This document shows, in pieces, positions 1 through 10,828 of a stretch of DNA of 64,000 bases. The notes under the pieces were generated by a model. It saw nothing but the letters and a program-made list of their open reading frames with translations, had not been told where the DNA came from and did no database searches. Numbering within the stretch: the stretch's first letter is position 1; each line of letters begins with the position of its first letter. Made by a program: the position numbers and the translations under genes. The DNA comes from Amia ocellicauda (lineage: Eukaryota; Chordata; Actinopteri; Amiiformes; Amiidae), in assembly GCF_036373705.1 (NCBI RefSeq), contig NC_089855.1, forward strand, positions 4,316,501 to 4,380,500, written 5' to 3'.

Positions 1-255
1 AATGACGGCTCCTCACGCTGCTGTAGTTTACGGAGTATACTGGTCATGCTACCAGACACTGCTTCCCAGTTCATAATACGAGAACAACAAGTAATGCTAA
101 CAGTTTAGTGACAACAATTTAGAAAAACAACCTCTTGAGTTGAAAAAGCAACAAAACCCAAATTCAGCACTCTGGGTCAATAACTCTGGAGCTCTGCTAG
201 CTACAAACACAAACCATACAATCAGTGTTCATCTACCTTGGGTTTGATTCGGGAC
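1..255. repeat. Upstream block of the tandem unit (copy 0, partial)
   Basis: This stretch closely matches 42650-42990 and more loosely 21890-22090 and 60730-60880. In those places it lies upstream of a minus-strand tyrosinase-like gene, so the window starts inside another unit of the same tandem array. The match ends near 255, where unrelated sequence begins. No coding region is seen. The gene it belonged to would lie before the window. Confidence 0.75.
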
Positions 256-1783
256 CCTCAAGAAAAAGGAGACGAGGGAAACGGAGGCTCAGAGGGACTG
301 CAACACAGATCGAGCTGGGGAAGTACAACTGCACAGCGCCAGTTGAACTATAATGCATGTACCTCGGCTCTCCTTTCTCCCAGCCGGTCTCCCTCCCGCA
401 GGCACAACGTCCCGGGCCCGGTCTCGCCACCAGCGCTGCTCAGCGTAAACCTCCCTTCGCCACTGATCCTGTAAAATAGGACAGACAGCGTCAGTCTCCA
501 ATAACTCCAGTGTCAAGTTATTCCCTTGCAGGTGAGCAGGAAAAGACTCCAGCCCGGCAGCCTACAGAAGCCACTTGATGCGTTCCGAATAAGTTGGAGA
601 TCAGTCCGAATACCCCAACCTATATGCACTCCATCCATATCAGTGTCTGCGGATCACATCAGTCATGCCGCTCACCCTGCACACTCGGGCTTGCTGCCAG
701 GGCCTGTCCTCCAGCTTGCTCTACTCCTCCCTCCTCTGAAAATGCACACTAGTTCATGGTCCGGAGCAGGGGGTGATTGTTTGAAGAGTGTTTGGCTGAT
801 TGCTCAGGAGGGGATCGTCCAATGAGGAGAGGTGTGTTGGAATGTGCACAGTGAATGCAAACGTGCTCAATGAAGGTAAAGGAACAGTAAAATACAAGAA
901 ATAAAGATACAATCATAGTTAAAACAACTAATAAGTGAAGGAAAAACAAAATAATAATGAAGCAAACCAGTACATTAAATAATCAATATAAAAGAACCCC
1001 ACCCCCCCACACACACACACTTCCCCACACACCCTGCAACACTATTGTGTGAAGTCAGAGCGAAGGCAGTATAACGTGTGCCTGCAATTGGTCTTCCTCT
1101 TGGTGTGGCTCTTGTGGAGAGCACCACACCAATCAGTGCCTCTGTTATGATCACTATGACACACCAACCCCAGCTGATCAGTGTGACAGGAACTTCATTA
1201 ACCCTGTTACTGAATGGCCACAGAGGACAAGGGCTACTCTAGACATGCAGGTACTGTGTAAGTACAAGGAGAGTTTAGTACATATGTTGTATTGTATGTG
1301 GGTTTCTTTATCATCATAAAACTATATCAGGAAGGGCAGAGGAAGACGGCAGAGAATTAGCCTGTGCGACCAGTGGCTTATTCGTTGGATTACAAATTGT
1401 CAAATAAATTGGACGAGACCCGAGGGTCCAGTGTGGAGGAAATTGGCAGAGCAAAGCGACGGCGAGAGGCTCAGAGGAGGCTGGTACTGAACCCTGGTTA
1501 CATGTGTGGTTATAGGATTAAAACAGAGGATGGATACGATTGTTAAGACCGCTTTATTGAAAAAGGACGAGTGTTGCGGATCCGGAATTGTATCGCCTTC
1601 TTTCTCCTCTGCCGGAGAGACTGGGCGACGGGGTTGCTGCTGTGACTGTACCTGACAGAGAGAGAGACAGACAGACAGACAGTCAGTAATAAGTTGTGTT
1701 CTTGCATGTTTGCACAGAGACTCTTGTGATCTACATCGTGTACCAGGACATGTTCACTTTGCTTTATTTTGTACAAAGACTTA
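256..1783. other. Intergenic sequence without recognised gene
   Basis: I see no gene here. 256-540 is GC-rich, with overlapping short open frames on both strands that look like chance. A short CA-rich tract lies near 1000-1020. The rest has no similarity to anything else noticed in the window and is probably old repeat sequence. Confidence 0.5.
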
Positions 1784-2680
1784 TGTAGCGCCCCCCTCTT
1801 TTTAAAAACACCCCTTCTAGCAGAGGTAAACCAAGGATAACCCCCTCGGTTATTGCTATACTTAAATTGACTCTTAAATAAACAATTAAGTACATTAACG
1901 ACTACGCCAATTTGGAGCTAATATAACTCCAAATAAATAACAGGTTCTTTGAAAATCAAGACAGCACAGGGTGTGAAGTGAGGACAGGCTTAGTATAAAA
2001 CACAAAACTTTTATTTAAATAAAATCACAACTTTTACCTATAGCAGCAGAGTTGATAGCAACAACTGTTAAATTATAGCAGCAGATGTTTAACCAAGAGC
2101 GATTATATCAGACCCTGAGCACTAGGATACCTTAAATACTGTCACCCCACACTTCTAAATGAAAAAGTAGTTCACAACAAAATAACACTTTTAAATAACA
2201 GCCTCCAGAACCAATAGTGACTTCCACAAACAGAATCCCAACCGAGAAAATAACACACAAACTAATGCATCGGTGAGAAACAAAACCTAATAAAAGTAAA
2301 AAGATACCTAATGCTCAAACACTCCTATAGCGGCTACTTTAGTTAATACACAAGTTAATAAAATGCAACTGTGCAATCAACAGTTAACGGGACTTTTACA
2401 ACTATACATTGTAAGCACATACACAATTGCCATTAGAATAATGAGGACAAAGACCCTACTCTAAAAGTCTAAAGCAAACAGGGATTCAAATTTAAAGGGA
2501 CAGTGCAACAGTAAAAATAATCAAAATCACAATAAAACTCGATCTCATTACATTCAAACAAATAAATAATACGTCCATTGCACATCCGTTACACTTATCT
2601 TCTGATCTTTTGCTTGCAGGACTCCGACTTGCTTGTCCTTTGCAGACATCATTGGTGAAGCCAATGGTTTTGTGGCTACA
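1784..2680 (-). mobile_element. Possible degraded LTR (minus orientation)
   Basis: Read on the minus strand, the segment starts TGTAGCC and ends GGCGCTACA, so it has the TG...CA ends of an LTR. It holds an AATAAA-type signal in its last third. Its end resembles the minus-strand end of the better supported LTR at 31897-35407 (GTCGCTACA). No target-site duplication is visible at these borders, so the call is tentative. Confidence 0.3.
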
Positions 2681-4093
2681 GTGGCGGCGTGCGCTTACCT
2701 GCGGGGCCCGTGTGCTCCCAGCTGCGGGGATACATTGAGAGATTGAGTTTAGGAATAGTAGAGGACTTTTAGCATATCTATATTTTCTTAGTCATTTTCT
2801 ATTTTTCTATTACTTTGGTGAGTGTTTCAGGATTTTAACTTGCCCTGCTTTATTAAAGGCATTTAAGTTAGTTTTAGGATTAATAGTATTATTATTATTA
2901 CAGTTCCAACTATTATAATTCTGTGTGATAGTGATTGTAACATTCTGTGTAGGTGGTACTGAGTAGACTTCGTGCCCGGTATCAGTTATAAATAGTGTAA
3001 AAATCACACTTGTACCTACCTGACTCACCCGTGTGGTGGTGCCTCGGGGTCTGTCGAGCTGCTCGGGGAGAGAAATACTATTGGGTGCAACGAGCTCTTC
3101 CCTCGGGTGAAAGGAACTAACCTCGCAGAGCCTCACACTTCCCAGTGTCGCGGGTCCAGCTGCCCTAGGAAGACACTGTGAGACACGGAAGGTCAAAGCG
3201 CATCCTGGACCCTCGGCACTCTGGGATTTAGTGTTTTAAACTGGAGGCTGAAATACCGCTAACATTGAAGCGCAATAAACTTTGAGCTGAAATGTTTTCA
3301 CGATATCTAACACAGTCTTATAGTATAAGTTATACCAGATATTCAAAAGTAGAAACCGGGGAACATTGAAACAATAATTAAAACAAATGATATCACTTAA
3401 AATGTAATTTAGTTTATTTAGTTTACCAGCGCATCGTAAATAACCGTGTTACTTCTCCCTGTATCATGATCCGATTAACACTGACAATATAGCTTAATTT
3501 AAGTATCCAGATATTCTCCCTTATTATTTATCTGTGGGCAAATGAACTGCGTTGCATTATTAAATACAGTGCGCTGGGTTTAAATCTGTCCCGTGTCCCG
3601 TGTATATATCATGAAATACACAGTATGACATTCATGGACAGCATCTTAAGCAAAACTCATACATGTGTGTAGCGTAAGGTACACTTATACATTTCAGTTA
3701 AAAGAAGTGAATTTACAGTATCACCATATCAAGAATCCTGGAATCTTGTAGAACTCCATTTCTGCAATAATTGGATGCATACACCAATTCCAAAGATATA
3801 AATTCTCAAATTTATTAAAAACAAAGATAAAATGTAGCACTACACTAGTTATACAAAAAGGGAAAAACTAATTAAAATTCACTCAAGATCAACAAATCAA
3901 AGACAAATCATTTCTGTGACCAAATCAAAGACCATATGATAACACACGAATCGTTAAACAAAAAAGGTTATAAACACATTAACTACAGTACCGCTTAGTA
4001 AGACGAAGGTGAGTCTCTCATTAGTATTATTAGTCAGACATCAAATAACTACGCAGGTTAGTATTTATGTCAGGTAACTTCTCGTTATATATA
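2681..4093. other. AT-rich intergenic sequence
   Basis: No gene is recognised. A 128-codon minus-strand frame at 2810-3196 has no recognisable motif and an asparagine-rich tail made by an (AAT)n tract, so I treat it as chance. The stretch 3760-4090 is AT-rich and was interrupted by the Tc1 insertion that follows. Confidence 0.5.
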
Positions 4094-5314
4094 CACTCAC
4101 CTAAAGGATTATTAGGAACACCTGTTCAATTTCTCATTAATGCAATTATCTAACCAACCAATCACATGGCAGTTGCTTCAATGCATTTAGGGGTGTGGTC
4201 CTGGTCAAGACAATCTCCTGAACTCCAAACTGAATGTCTGAATGGGAAAGAAAGGTGATTTATGCAATTTTGAGCATGGCATGGTTGTTGGTGCCAGACG
4301 GGCCGGTCTGAGTATTTCACAATCTGCTCAGTTACTGGGATTTTCACGCACAACCATTTCTAGGGTTTACAAAGAATGGTGTGAAAAGGGAAAAACATCC
4401 AGTATGCGGCAGTCCTGTGGGCGAAAATGCCTTGTTGATGCTAGAGGTCAGAGGAGATTTGGCCGACTGATTCAAGCTGATAGAAGAGCAACTTTGACTG
4501 AAATAAGCACTCGTTACAACCGAGGTATGCAGCAAAGCATTTGTGAAGCCACAACACGTACAACCTTGAGGCGGATGGGCTACAACAGCAGAAGACCCCA
4601 CCGGGTACCACTCATCTCCACTACAAATAGGAAAAAGAGGCTACAATTTGCACAAGCTCACCAACATTGGACAGTTGAAGACTGGAAAAATGTTGCCTGG
4701 TCTGATGAGTCTCGATTTCTGTTGAGACATTCAGATGGTAGAGTCAGAATTTGGCGTAAACATAATGAGAACATGGATCCATCATGCCTTGTTACCACTG
4801 TGCAGGCTGGTGGTGGTGGTGTAATGGTGTGGGGGATGTTTTCTTGGCACACTTTAGGCCCCTTAGTGCCAATTGGGCATCGTTTAAATGCCACGGCCTA
4901 CCTGAGCATTGTTTCTGACCATGTCCATCCCTTTATGACCACCATGTACCCATCCTCTGATGGCTACTTCCAGCAGGATAATGCACCATGTCACAAAGGT
5001 CGAATCATTTCAAATTGCTTTCTTGAACATGACAATGAGTTCACTGTACTAAACTGGCCCCCACAGTCACCAGATCTCAACCCAATAGAGCATCTTTGGG
5101 ATGTGGTGGAACGGGAGCTTTGTGCCCTGGATGTGCATCCCACAAATCTCCATCAACTGCAAGATGCTATCCTATCAATATGGGCCAACATTTCTAAAGA
5201 ATGCTTTCAGCACCTTGTTGAATCAATGCCACGTAGAATTAAGGCAGTTCTGAAGGCGAAAGGGGGTCAAACACAGTATTAGTATGGTGTTCCTAATAAT
5301 CCTTTAGGTGAGTG
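4094..5314 (+). mobile_element. Complete Tc1-family DNA transposon
   Basis: The element is 1221 bp long. Its first 29 bp (CACTCACCTAAAGG...) are the perfect inverted complement of its last 29 bp, and both ends are flanked by TA, the target duplication of Tc1/mariner elements. It encloses one uninterrupted transposase frame. Identical ends together with an open frame suggest a recent insertion. Activity is an inference. Confidence 0.95.
4242..5282 (+). CDS. Tc1-family transposase, intact
   Basis: This 346-residue protein has the normal length of a Tc1 transposase and would cut and rejoin the element at its inverted repeats in the nucleus. The first ~110 residues form the paired-like helix-turn-helix DNA-binding region (ISQSAQLLGFSRTTISRVYK, then a GRK-type basic linker). 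The catalytic DDE domain follows, with its first aspartate in WSDES, the second in QQDNAPCH and the glutamate in NPIEHLWD, giving the DD34E arrangement of the family. A glycine-rich box (GGGGVMVWG) is present. The start chosen is the first ATG that gives the usual N-terminus. It is the only gene of the element, with no frameshift or stop. Confidence 0.95.
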   Translation: MGKKGDLCNFEHGMVVGARRAGLSISQSAQLLGFSRTTISRVYKEWCEKGKTSSMRQSCGRKCLVDARGQRRFGRLIQADRRATLTEISTRYNRGMQQSICEATTRTTLRRMGYNSRRPHRVPLISTTNRKKRLQFAQAHQHWTVEDWKNVAWSDESRFLLRHSDGRVRIWRKHNENMDPSCLVTTVQAGGGGVMVWGMFSWHTLGPLVPIGHRLNATAYLSIVSDHVHPFMTTMYPSSDGYFQQDNAPCHKGRIISNCFLEHDNEFTVLNWPPQSPDLNPIEHLWDVVERELCALDVHPTNLHQLQDAILSIWANISKECFQHLVESMPRRIKAVLKAKGGQTQY

Positions 5315-5316
5315 TA

Positions 5317-5984
5317 TATATCAGTCTCATTTACGTTTAGGTGCCGAGAAAGATCCTATCATTACTTGTTACCACAATTTCCCTTAACTGATTATTATTG
5401 TCAACAAAACAGTTTAATGCAACACACATTTATATTTAAGCAAAACTAATCACAGATTAACATTTCTAATTGATTTCTCAACTGTTATGAATGATGAACT
5501 CCAAACTGTCAAACTTCAGTCGATGCAGCTGGAAGTTGGGGTTTCACGAAACAGAGTCTTTTCCAAACAGATTTTCCACTGGTTTGAAGGCTCCAAGGTT
5601 GTGCACAAAATCTTCTTGGCAAGCAGGGTCTCTCACCGTACTTATTTGAAGACAAAGTCTTTGAGGAAAGCAGGGCCCTGTTTGGTTCCAAGGTCAAGTT
5701 TCTTAAGACTCAAATAGCTATTTAAATGACTGAACACTTGCGTATACAGTCGACTTAGTCAATTGTCAAGCTGTAAAACTCCTCTGATCAGATGGATACA
5801 GGCGGGCATGCGCAGTCTGTAAAGTTTGTCAACTGAATAAAGTTCTTTAAAGAATTTTTCGTACGGCTCAATCTCCTTCTCCCAGTTTAACTCTTCTGTT
5901 GCCGGCAAAGACTTGGTTGGTTTCTGGTTCCGGTTCTGGCAACAGAGCTACAGGTTGAGCTGTGGCAGCGAGTTACTGGTTCAG
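5317..5984. other. Intergenic sequence, unassigned
   Basis: No gene is recognised. Short frames at 5487-5717 on both strands overlap and show no motif. An AATAAA-like signal at about 5837 and the surrounding sequence could belong to an old LTR, but I cannot define ends. Confidence 0.4.

Positions 5985-6062
<78 letters not shown>
5985..6062 (+). repeat. (GA)n microsatellite
   Basis: About 75 bp of uninterrupted GA dinucleotides. The reading frame of alternating Arg-Glu across it is an artefact. Confidence 0.98.
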
Positions 6063-6067
<5 letters not shown>

Positions 6068-6185
6068 TGCGTTACCCTTTATATGCCTGTCAGATCAATA
6101 GGTGATTGGTTCTTGAGTTTGTGAGATTGGATTTCGGTTTCAGCCTCCAGTGTCCTATTGGAGGGGGCTTGATTTATGGATTGTG

Positions 6186-6952
6186 TGCTGTGGTATCTGA
6201 CACCAAGACGTTAGCAGCAGATCCTTTATGTCCTATAAATTGCGAGGTGGGGCCTCCATGGATCAGACTTGTTTGTCCAGCACATCCCACAGATGCTCAA
6301 TTGGATTGAGATCTGGGGAATTTGGAGGCCAAGTCAACACCTTGGTCAGACCAGGTCACCTTCTTCCTTTGCTCCGTGGTCCAGTTCTGATGCTCACATG
6401 CCCATTGCAGGCGCTTTCTGCAGTGGACAGGGGTCAGCATGGGCACCCTGACTGGTCTGCGGCTACGCAGCCCCATACGCAGCAAACTGCGATGCACTGT
6501 GTGTTCTGACACCTTTCTATCAGAACCAGCATTCACTTTTTCAGCAATTTGAGCTACAGGATCTCGTCTGTTGGACGGGCACGGGCCAGCCTTCGCTCCT
6601 TACGTGCATCAGTGAGTCTTGGCCGCCCATGACCCTGTCGCCGGTTCACCGCTTTTCCTTCCTTTGACCACTTTTGATAGGTACTGACCACTGCAGACTG
6701 GGAACACCCCACAAGAGCTGCAGTTTTGGAGATGCTCTGACCCAGTCGTCTAGCCATCACAATGTGGCTCTTGTCAAAGTCGCTCAGATCCTTACGCTTC
6801 CCATTTTTCCTGCTTCTAACACATCAACTTTGAGGGCAAAATGTTCACTTGCTGCCTAATATATCCCACCCACTGACAGGTGCCATGATAACGAGATTAA
6901 CGAGGTTATTCACTTCACCTGTCAGTGCTCATAATGTTATGGCTGATTGGTG
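6186..6952 (-). mobile_element. Internally deleted Tc1-like transposon
   Basis: The right end carries a Tc1-type terminus (...GGCTGATTGGTG followed by TA). The left end has lost its inverted repeat. The minus strand contains transposase pieces. An N-terminal helix-turn-helix piece lies at 6554-6760 ([19 protein letters not shown]). A second piece in a shifted frame lies at 6297-6536 and runs to the first catalytic aspartate (VTWSDQ). It then jumps directly into the sequence that normally encodes the NPIEHLWD region, now out of frame. About 300 bp between the first aspartate and the glutamate are missing. It is non-autonomous and dead. Confidence 0.9.
6297..6760 (-). pseudogene. Tc1 transposase remnant
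   Basis: Two fragments of a Tc1 transposase in different frames, separated by a stop near 6553. The first has the N-terminal DNA-binding domain. The second has the linker (RMGLRSRRPVRVPML) and the WSDQ start of the catalytic domain. The second catalytic aspartate is lost with the internal deletion and the last part is out of frame. It cannot make a working enzyme. Confidence 0.88.
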
Positions 6953-7289
6953 TATGTACAATAACCTAAAATGTTTTTCCTTAAAAATTTAAATTCCTTT
7001 AACAACACTATTTCAGTAAAATGCACTGAAGAGTCTGATTGATAGTGAATATCTATAATGACAGAGGCTGGTGACTAACCTAAATACATTTTCCATTAAA
7101 ATACTGTACATGCTTAACTAATAAGCTTTTGTAATTGCACTTTAGATTTGTTTTCATGTGTTTTGAGGTTAACTGCATCTTGAGGTGACATTCAACTGAA
7201 TTTGACACATTTTCTCAAGTGCTGCTCTAAAAACTTTGTTATAGAACATCAGCATTATCTCCACCTGGATGCACTCACAGCACCTCAAG

Positions 7290-7437
7290 CTCAAACTCTC
7301 CAAATCGGATTTCCTCTCCCCCCCCCTCTTCCTCACCTCCTGCTGATCTCTCCATCTGCACTGTATTATTGTATTCGTATTGCTCTTATATTTTGTAAGT
7401 CGCCCTGGAAAAGGGCATCTGCGAATAAATAAATAAT
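7290..7437 (+). repeat. SINE / LINE-L2-type 3' tail
   Basis: The segment ends with a motif very common at the 3' end of fish L2-type retroposons and SINEs (TGTAAGTCGCCCTGGAAAAG, then GGGCATCTGC) and then passes into an AAATAAATAAT tail and an AAT-rich stretch to about 7467. The family assignment rests on this tail only. Confidence 0.65.
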
Positions 7438-7467
7438 TATAATTATAATAATAATAATTATTATTTT

Positions 7468-8126
7468 TAGATTTCCTATAGACACAACAATAAACACCTA
7501 CATAAACAACAGTGCTAATAGAAACAAAAAACAAATAAGTATATAGATATCTGAATGCACTGTTGGTAGGTTTGATCAAAGTAAATGATAGAAATAGAAA
7601 GGCTATAGAAAGGATTGCAAAATACAACAATAATAATGGAGTCACCCCAGCTATGACTGCCCTATATACACTAAACAGGTGCTGCCTAGGCTGTGATTGG
7701 ATAATGGAGGATTTGGGGCCCGTTGGGGCCCGTGTGTGTAGCTATTTTCAGTATGTAAAGCAATAGATGCAGAGAAATAAACGTAAGTAAGTCCTAGGGT
7801 TTAAATAAATACCAAAATAATCATTTGGGGAATAGAGATTAATAGTCTCGCTTCTAAGTCACTGTGAAGAAAAATAACTCCGGAAGAGTTTTGTTCACTT
7901 TGTGTCCGGATGTTATCTGTTTACTCACAAATTCTCTTTTCTCTGCAGGGCAGGGACTTCAACACTGCAGACAGCGGGCATGATAGACATTCATCTTCAT
8001 AAAAATGCACACAGGAATACTGTAAAACCAAGCTTTTGTTTAACTATTCAAAACAACAAAGTAGTTATTCAGATAACCTGCATATATTCAAAAGTTTTCT
8101 ATACTATTTTTGTGATAATTATATAA
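7468..8126. other. Intergenic sequence, unassigned
   Basis: No gene is recognised. It probably includes the undefined start of the LTR that ends at 8656. Confidence 0.4.
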
Positions 8127-8656
8127 TGTTTTATATTAATACTAGCATTAGAAGTAGTTTGTATTCAGACTGAGCAGATTAGATTTAGCAGGACAAGTAA
8201 AGGGTCAACAAGGTCGATTTGTTAGAAACTCCTGTCAGTAATGAAAGATCACACAGTGCCGAAATAGCCTACAGATGTCTGCTGAGAATTTGTTTATGAC
8301 TTAATCGTTTCTCAAGATAGGCAGAAATTGTTTCTGTTAATGAGCGATTGACACTAGGTAAATGACCACCGTGGGATCGCATCTTCGTAGTGCACATCAA
8401 AGACAGACATCTGCTTTTTGTATCCATCACCTCTTCACGGGAGGACAGATCGTAAACGGACCCGGACCTGTATCTTCTGATTGAATGAACGGCCATAAGA
8501 TGTTACGTCATTTTTCCTATAAAGTTGTACTCATGTCTGTAAACATTAAGTCTCACTGGAGGAATTATGCCTGACGCGGGGCTTCCGAGCGGCTCGATTA
8601 AAGTTCTATTTGCTTTGTCTCCGCGACTCTCCACTTATTTCCGAGACGGTTCTACA
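8127..8656 (+). mobile_element. LTR-like repeat, plus orientation (5' border uncertain)
   Basis: The same sequence occurs inverted at 62548-64000, which shows that it is a dispersed repeat. It has LTR-type signals in the right order: TATAAA at 8518-8523, the polyadenylation variant ATTAAA at 8597-8602, and an end at GGTTCTACA (8656). The start is placed where similarity to the window's right edge runs out and may be further left. No target duplication was found. Confidence 0.6.
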
Positions 8657-8929
8657 AGCGCCGACATATTTATTTTGTTATGGGTATTTGCAGGGTGAAG
8701 GAGTCAGTGGGAAGAAAGATTTTTCGTTGTGGTTCACCTGAGGTTTGTTTTATGGTTTTGTTATTGCTTTGAATTGTTTTGTTGGTGATCACGCTTGTTT
8801 TTCTTTCTCTTATAGGAAACGTGATGGCCACTATTTTATTTCCACATTAGTTTTGTATCGTTATTATTTTATTGGATTTTTGTCCTTTTGGGTAATTTTA
8901 ATTACGAGTTTGCATTAAAATTAAAACTT

Positions 8930-9375
8930 GAGCATACTTAAACTTGCTTGTAAAACATAATTGACTGTCTTTCGTTGTGAATGCAATGGATTTTCTGGTT
9001 AAAAAGAGATTCCAAGTGAATTTGGAATGTAGGTGTAGTCTCTGGTGGTATTGGAACAGTGATATTTTTTATTACATTTATTATAGATTAGGATTGTTCA
9101 TACACTTTATTGAATTTATGTGTGAGTATTTGTTGATATGTATACGTATATGTATATGTTTACTTAGGAGCAATGATCCTTTGACTGTTCCTGTCTGGGT
9201 AGAGTCCATTGGTACATATATTGGCAGTCATCAATGCATTTTGTAACCAGCAAACATTGTATTTTATTTGTTTTATGTGTACTTTGTAATAAAGACACTG
9301 CCTTGCTGATATAGGGCAGAAAACACACTTTATGCAAATTCTTGTTCAGTTTATTCTTCCATTCACTTGGAAGTA
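8930..9375 (+). repeat. Repeat shared with 58930-59265
   Basis: Several blocks match in the same order and orientation, for example the AGCAATGATCCTTTGA region, the TTGTAACCAGCAAACATTGT region and the stretch ending GCAGAAAACACACTTTATGC. Small insertions separate them. It is either part of the tandem unit or an old dispersed repeat. No coding potential is seen. Confidence 0.7.
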
Positions 9376-9394
9376 CATTGGCCCTGAAGTGCAA

Positions 9395-9530
9395 AACACA
9401 AAAGCAAAAACAAAACCGCTACTGCAAAACGAGAAACACAAAAACAAAAAGAAAAACAGAATTGCAAAAAGAAAAACACAAAAACAAAAAGAAAAACAGA
9501 AATGCAAAAAGAAAAATGCACAAACGAGCT
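9395..9530 (+). repeat. A-rich tandem repeat
   Basis: About 2.5 copies of an imperfect unit of roughly 40 bp built from AAAAACAGAAATGCAAAAAG and related words. The lysine-rich frames across it are artefacts. Confidence 0.85.
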
Positions 9531-10115
9531 CAGTTTATTATTTATTATTAATATTAATTGATAGTCTCTGATAATTTAATTTTAAATTATCTTAGTCTGT
9601 AGACTATCTGCTGTGGTTGTTTGTTCTATTTTTAGGTTTTCTTTCCACAGTGAGAGCAGGAACAAGGTACTGTAAGTTCGGGGCCTGGCTGTACCAATGG
9701 CCTGCAGGTCCACGATGTGTCGTAGAGATCTTGACTGCATGAAGGGCACCCCTGCACTACAGTCCACGGCTGAGACTGTAGGATATCTCACTGTCCTAAC
9801 TTCCTAGGATCGAGCCTTTGTTGCGCTCTTCTCTGGATATGCGGCCGAGTGTGTTTTGGCCCTGCTTCGGCTAGTGGCCACTACCCTTGGACCCTTCAAA
9901 ACACCTAACAGCGTGGCACATGGTGCTCTCGGTACCCCATGGCTCACTGGTGTGGTAAGGCCTACGTGGCCCCCACGGTGCTCGTCCTCCAGCACTCAGT
10001 GCTTTTGCATTCATTGCTTCGTGCACAGTACTCCAAGGCGCCAACACAGGTGCCAAAGCTCTGCTGACAGTGCACAAGATGCTGCTTTTGATTCTCAGTG
10101 CTTTGGAATGGACCA
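9531..10115. other. Intergenic sequence, unassigned
   Basis: No gene is recognised. 9780-10115 is relatively GC-rich and has overlapping open frames on both strands (for example 9856-10155 plus and 9871-10131 minus) without recognisable motifs. Confidence 0.45.
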
Positions 10116-10486
10116 GGGGCCTCATGTACAAAGACTTGCGTTGAATTCATACTAAAACATTGCGTACGGACAAAGCTGTAAATGTGCGTACGCACACAAA
10201 AAAACAGATATATGAATCTCTTTGCGTACGCAGGATACCACCCAATTTGGATACATCCCAATTAACGTGAAATTGAGTGCACATGCACGAGCACGACATC
10301 CCACCCTGTCTCCTCCCTTAATTAAATACATTTCAATGTGGTAATGAGTCCACTGTGGCAAAAGCCAGCAGCAAGAAACGAAACTTTACGGAAAGTGAAT
10401 TGGAGGTGCTACTATCGGAGGTAGAAACGAGAAAAAATATTTTATTTGGAACTTTGTCCTCCAGAATTAATAACAAAAGGAAAACA
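10116..10486 (+). mobile_element. PIF/Harbinger transposon 5' end with Myb-like domain fragment
   Basis: The segment begins GGGGCCTCATGTACAAAG, typical of terminal repeats of fish Harbinger elements, and is followed by GCGTACGCA-rich subterminal sequence. From about 10358 the plus strand has an open stretch containing KKRNFTESELEVLLSEVE. This matches the start of the Myb/SANT-like DNA-binding protein that Harbinger elements encode beside their transposase. The similarity ends in an A-rich stretch, so the rest of the element, including the transposase, is missing. Confidence 0.75.
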
Positions 10487-10828
10487 TGAACGCAAATAAA
10501 CGTGCATAAAACAATAAAACAAACTTGTGAAAAAGGCAAACTGCCAAACCAACAAAAAGGTCAAATACATTGAAAGTAACTGAAAATGCATCAGACAAAG
10601 CAAAAAACAAATAAAACCATACAAATCAAAACAAAAACAAAACAATCTGATGCATTTAAAAAAAAAAAAAGTGCATTTAAAATCAACTCAATCTTTAAAA
10701 ACAATCAGAATTAATCTTTTTTTTTTTTTAAATCATATTTTAAAAACAATCTTTCGTTAAAAGTAATTAAAAGATCTTGGACTCAGGCTCCAGCAGGGGG
10801 AGATGGCCGTCCCCGGAGGTGGGTCCCA

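Noticed and set aside
7169-7645. A 158-codon minus-strand frame with hydrophobic segments
   Set aside because: It crosses a SINE tail and an AAT microsatellite and its hydrophobicity follows from AT-rich sequence.
9395-9530. Possible CRISPR-like or regulated repeat array
   Set aside because: The units are imperfect, A-rich and contiguous without spacers. This is a simple tandem repeat in a vertebrate genome.
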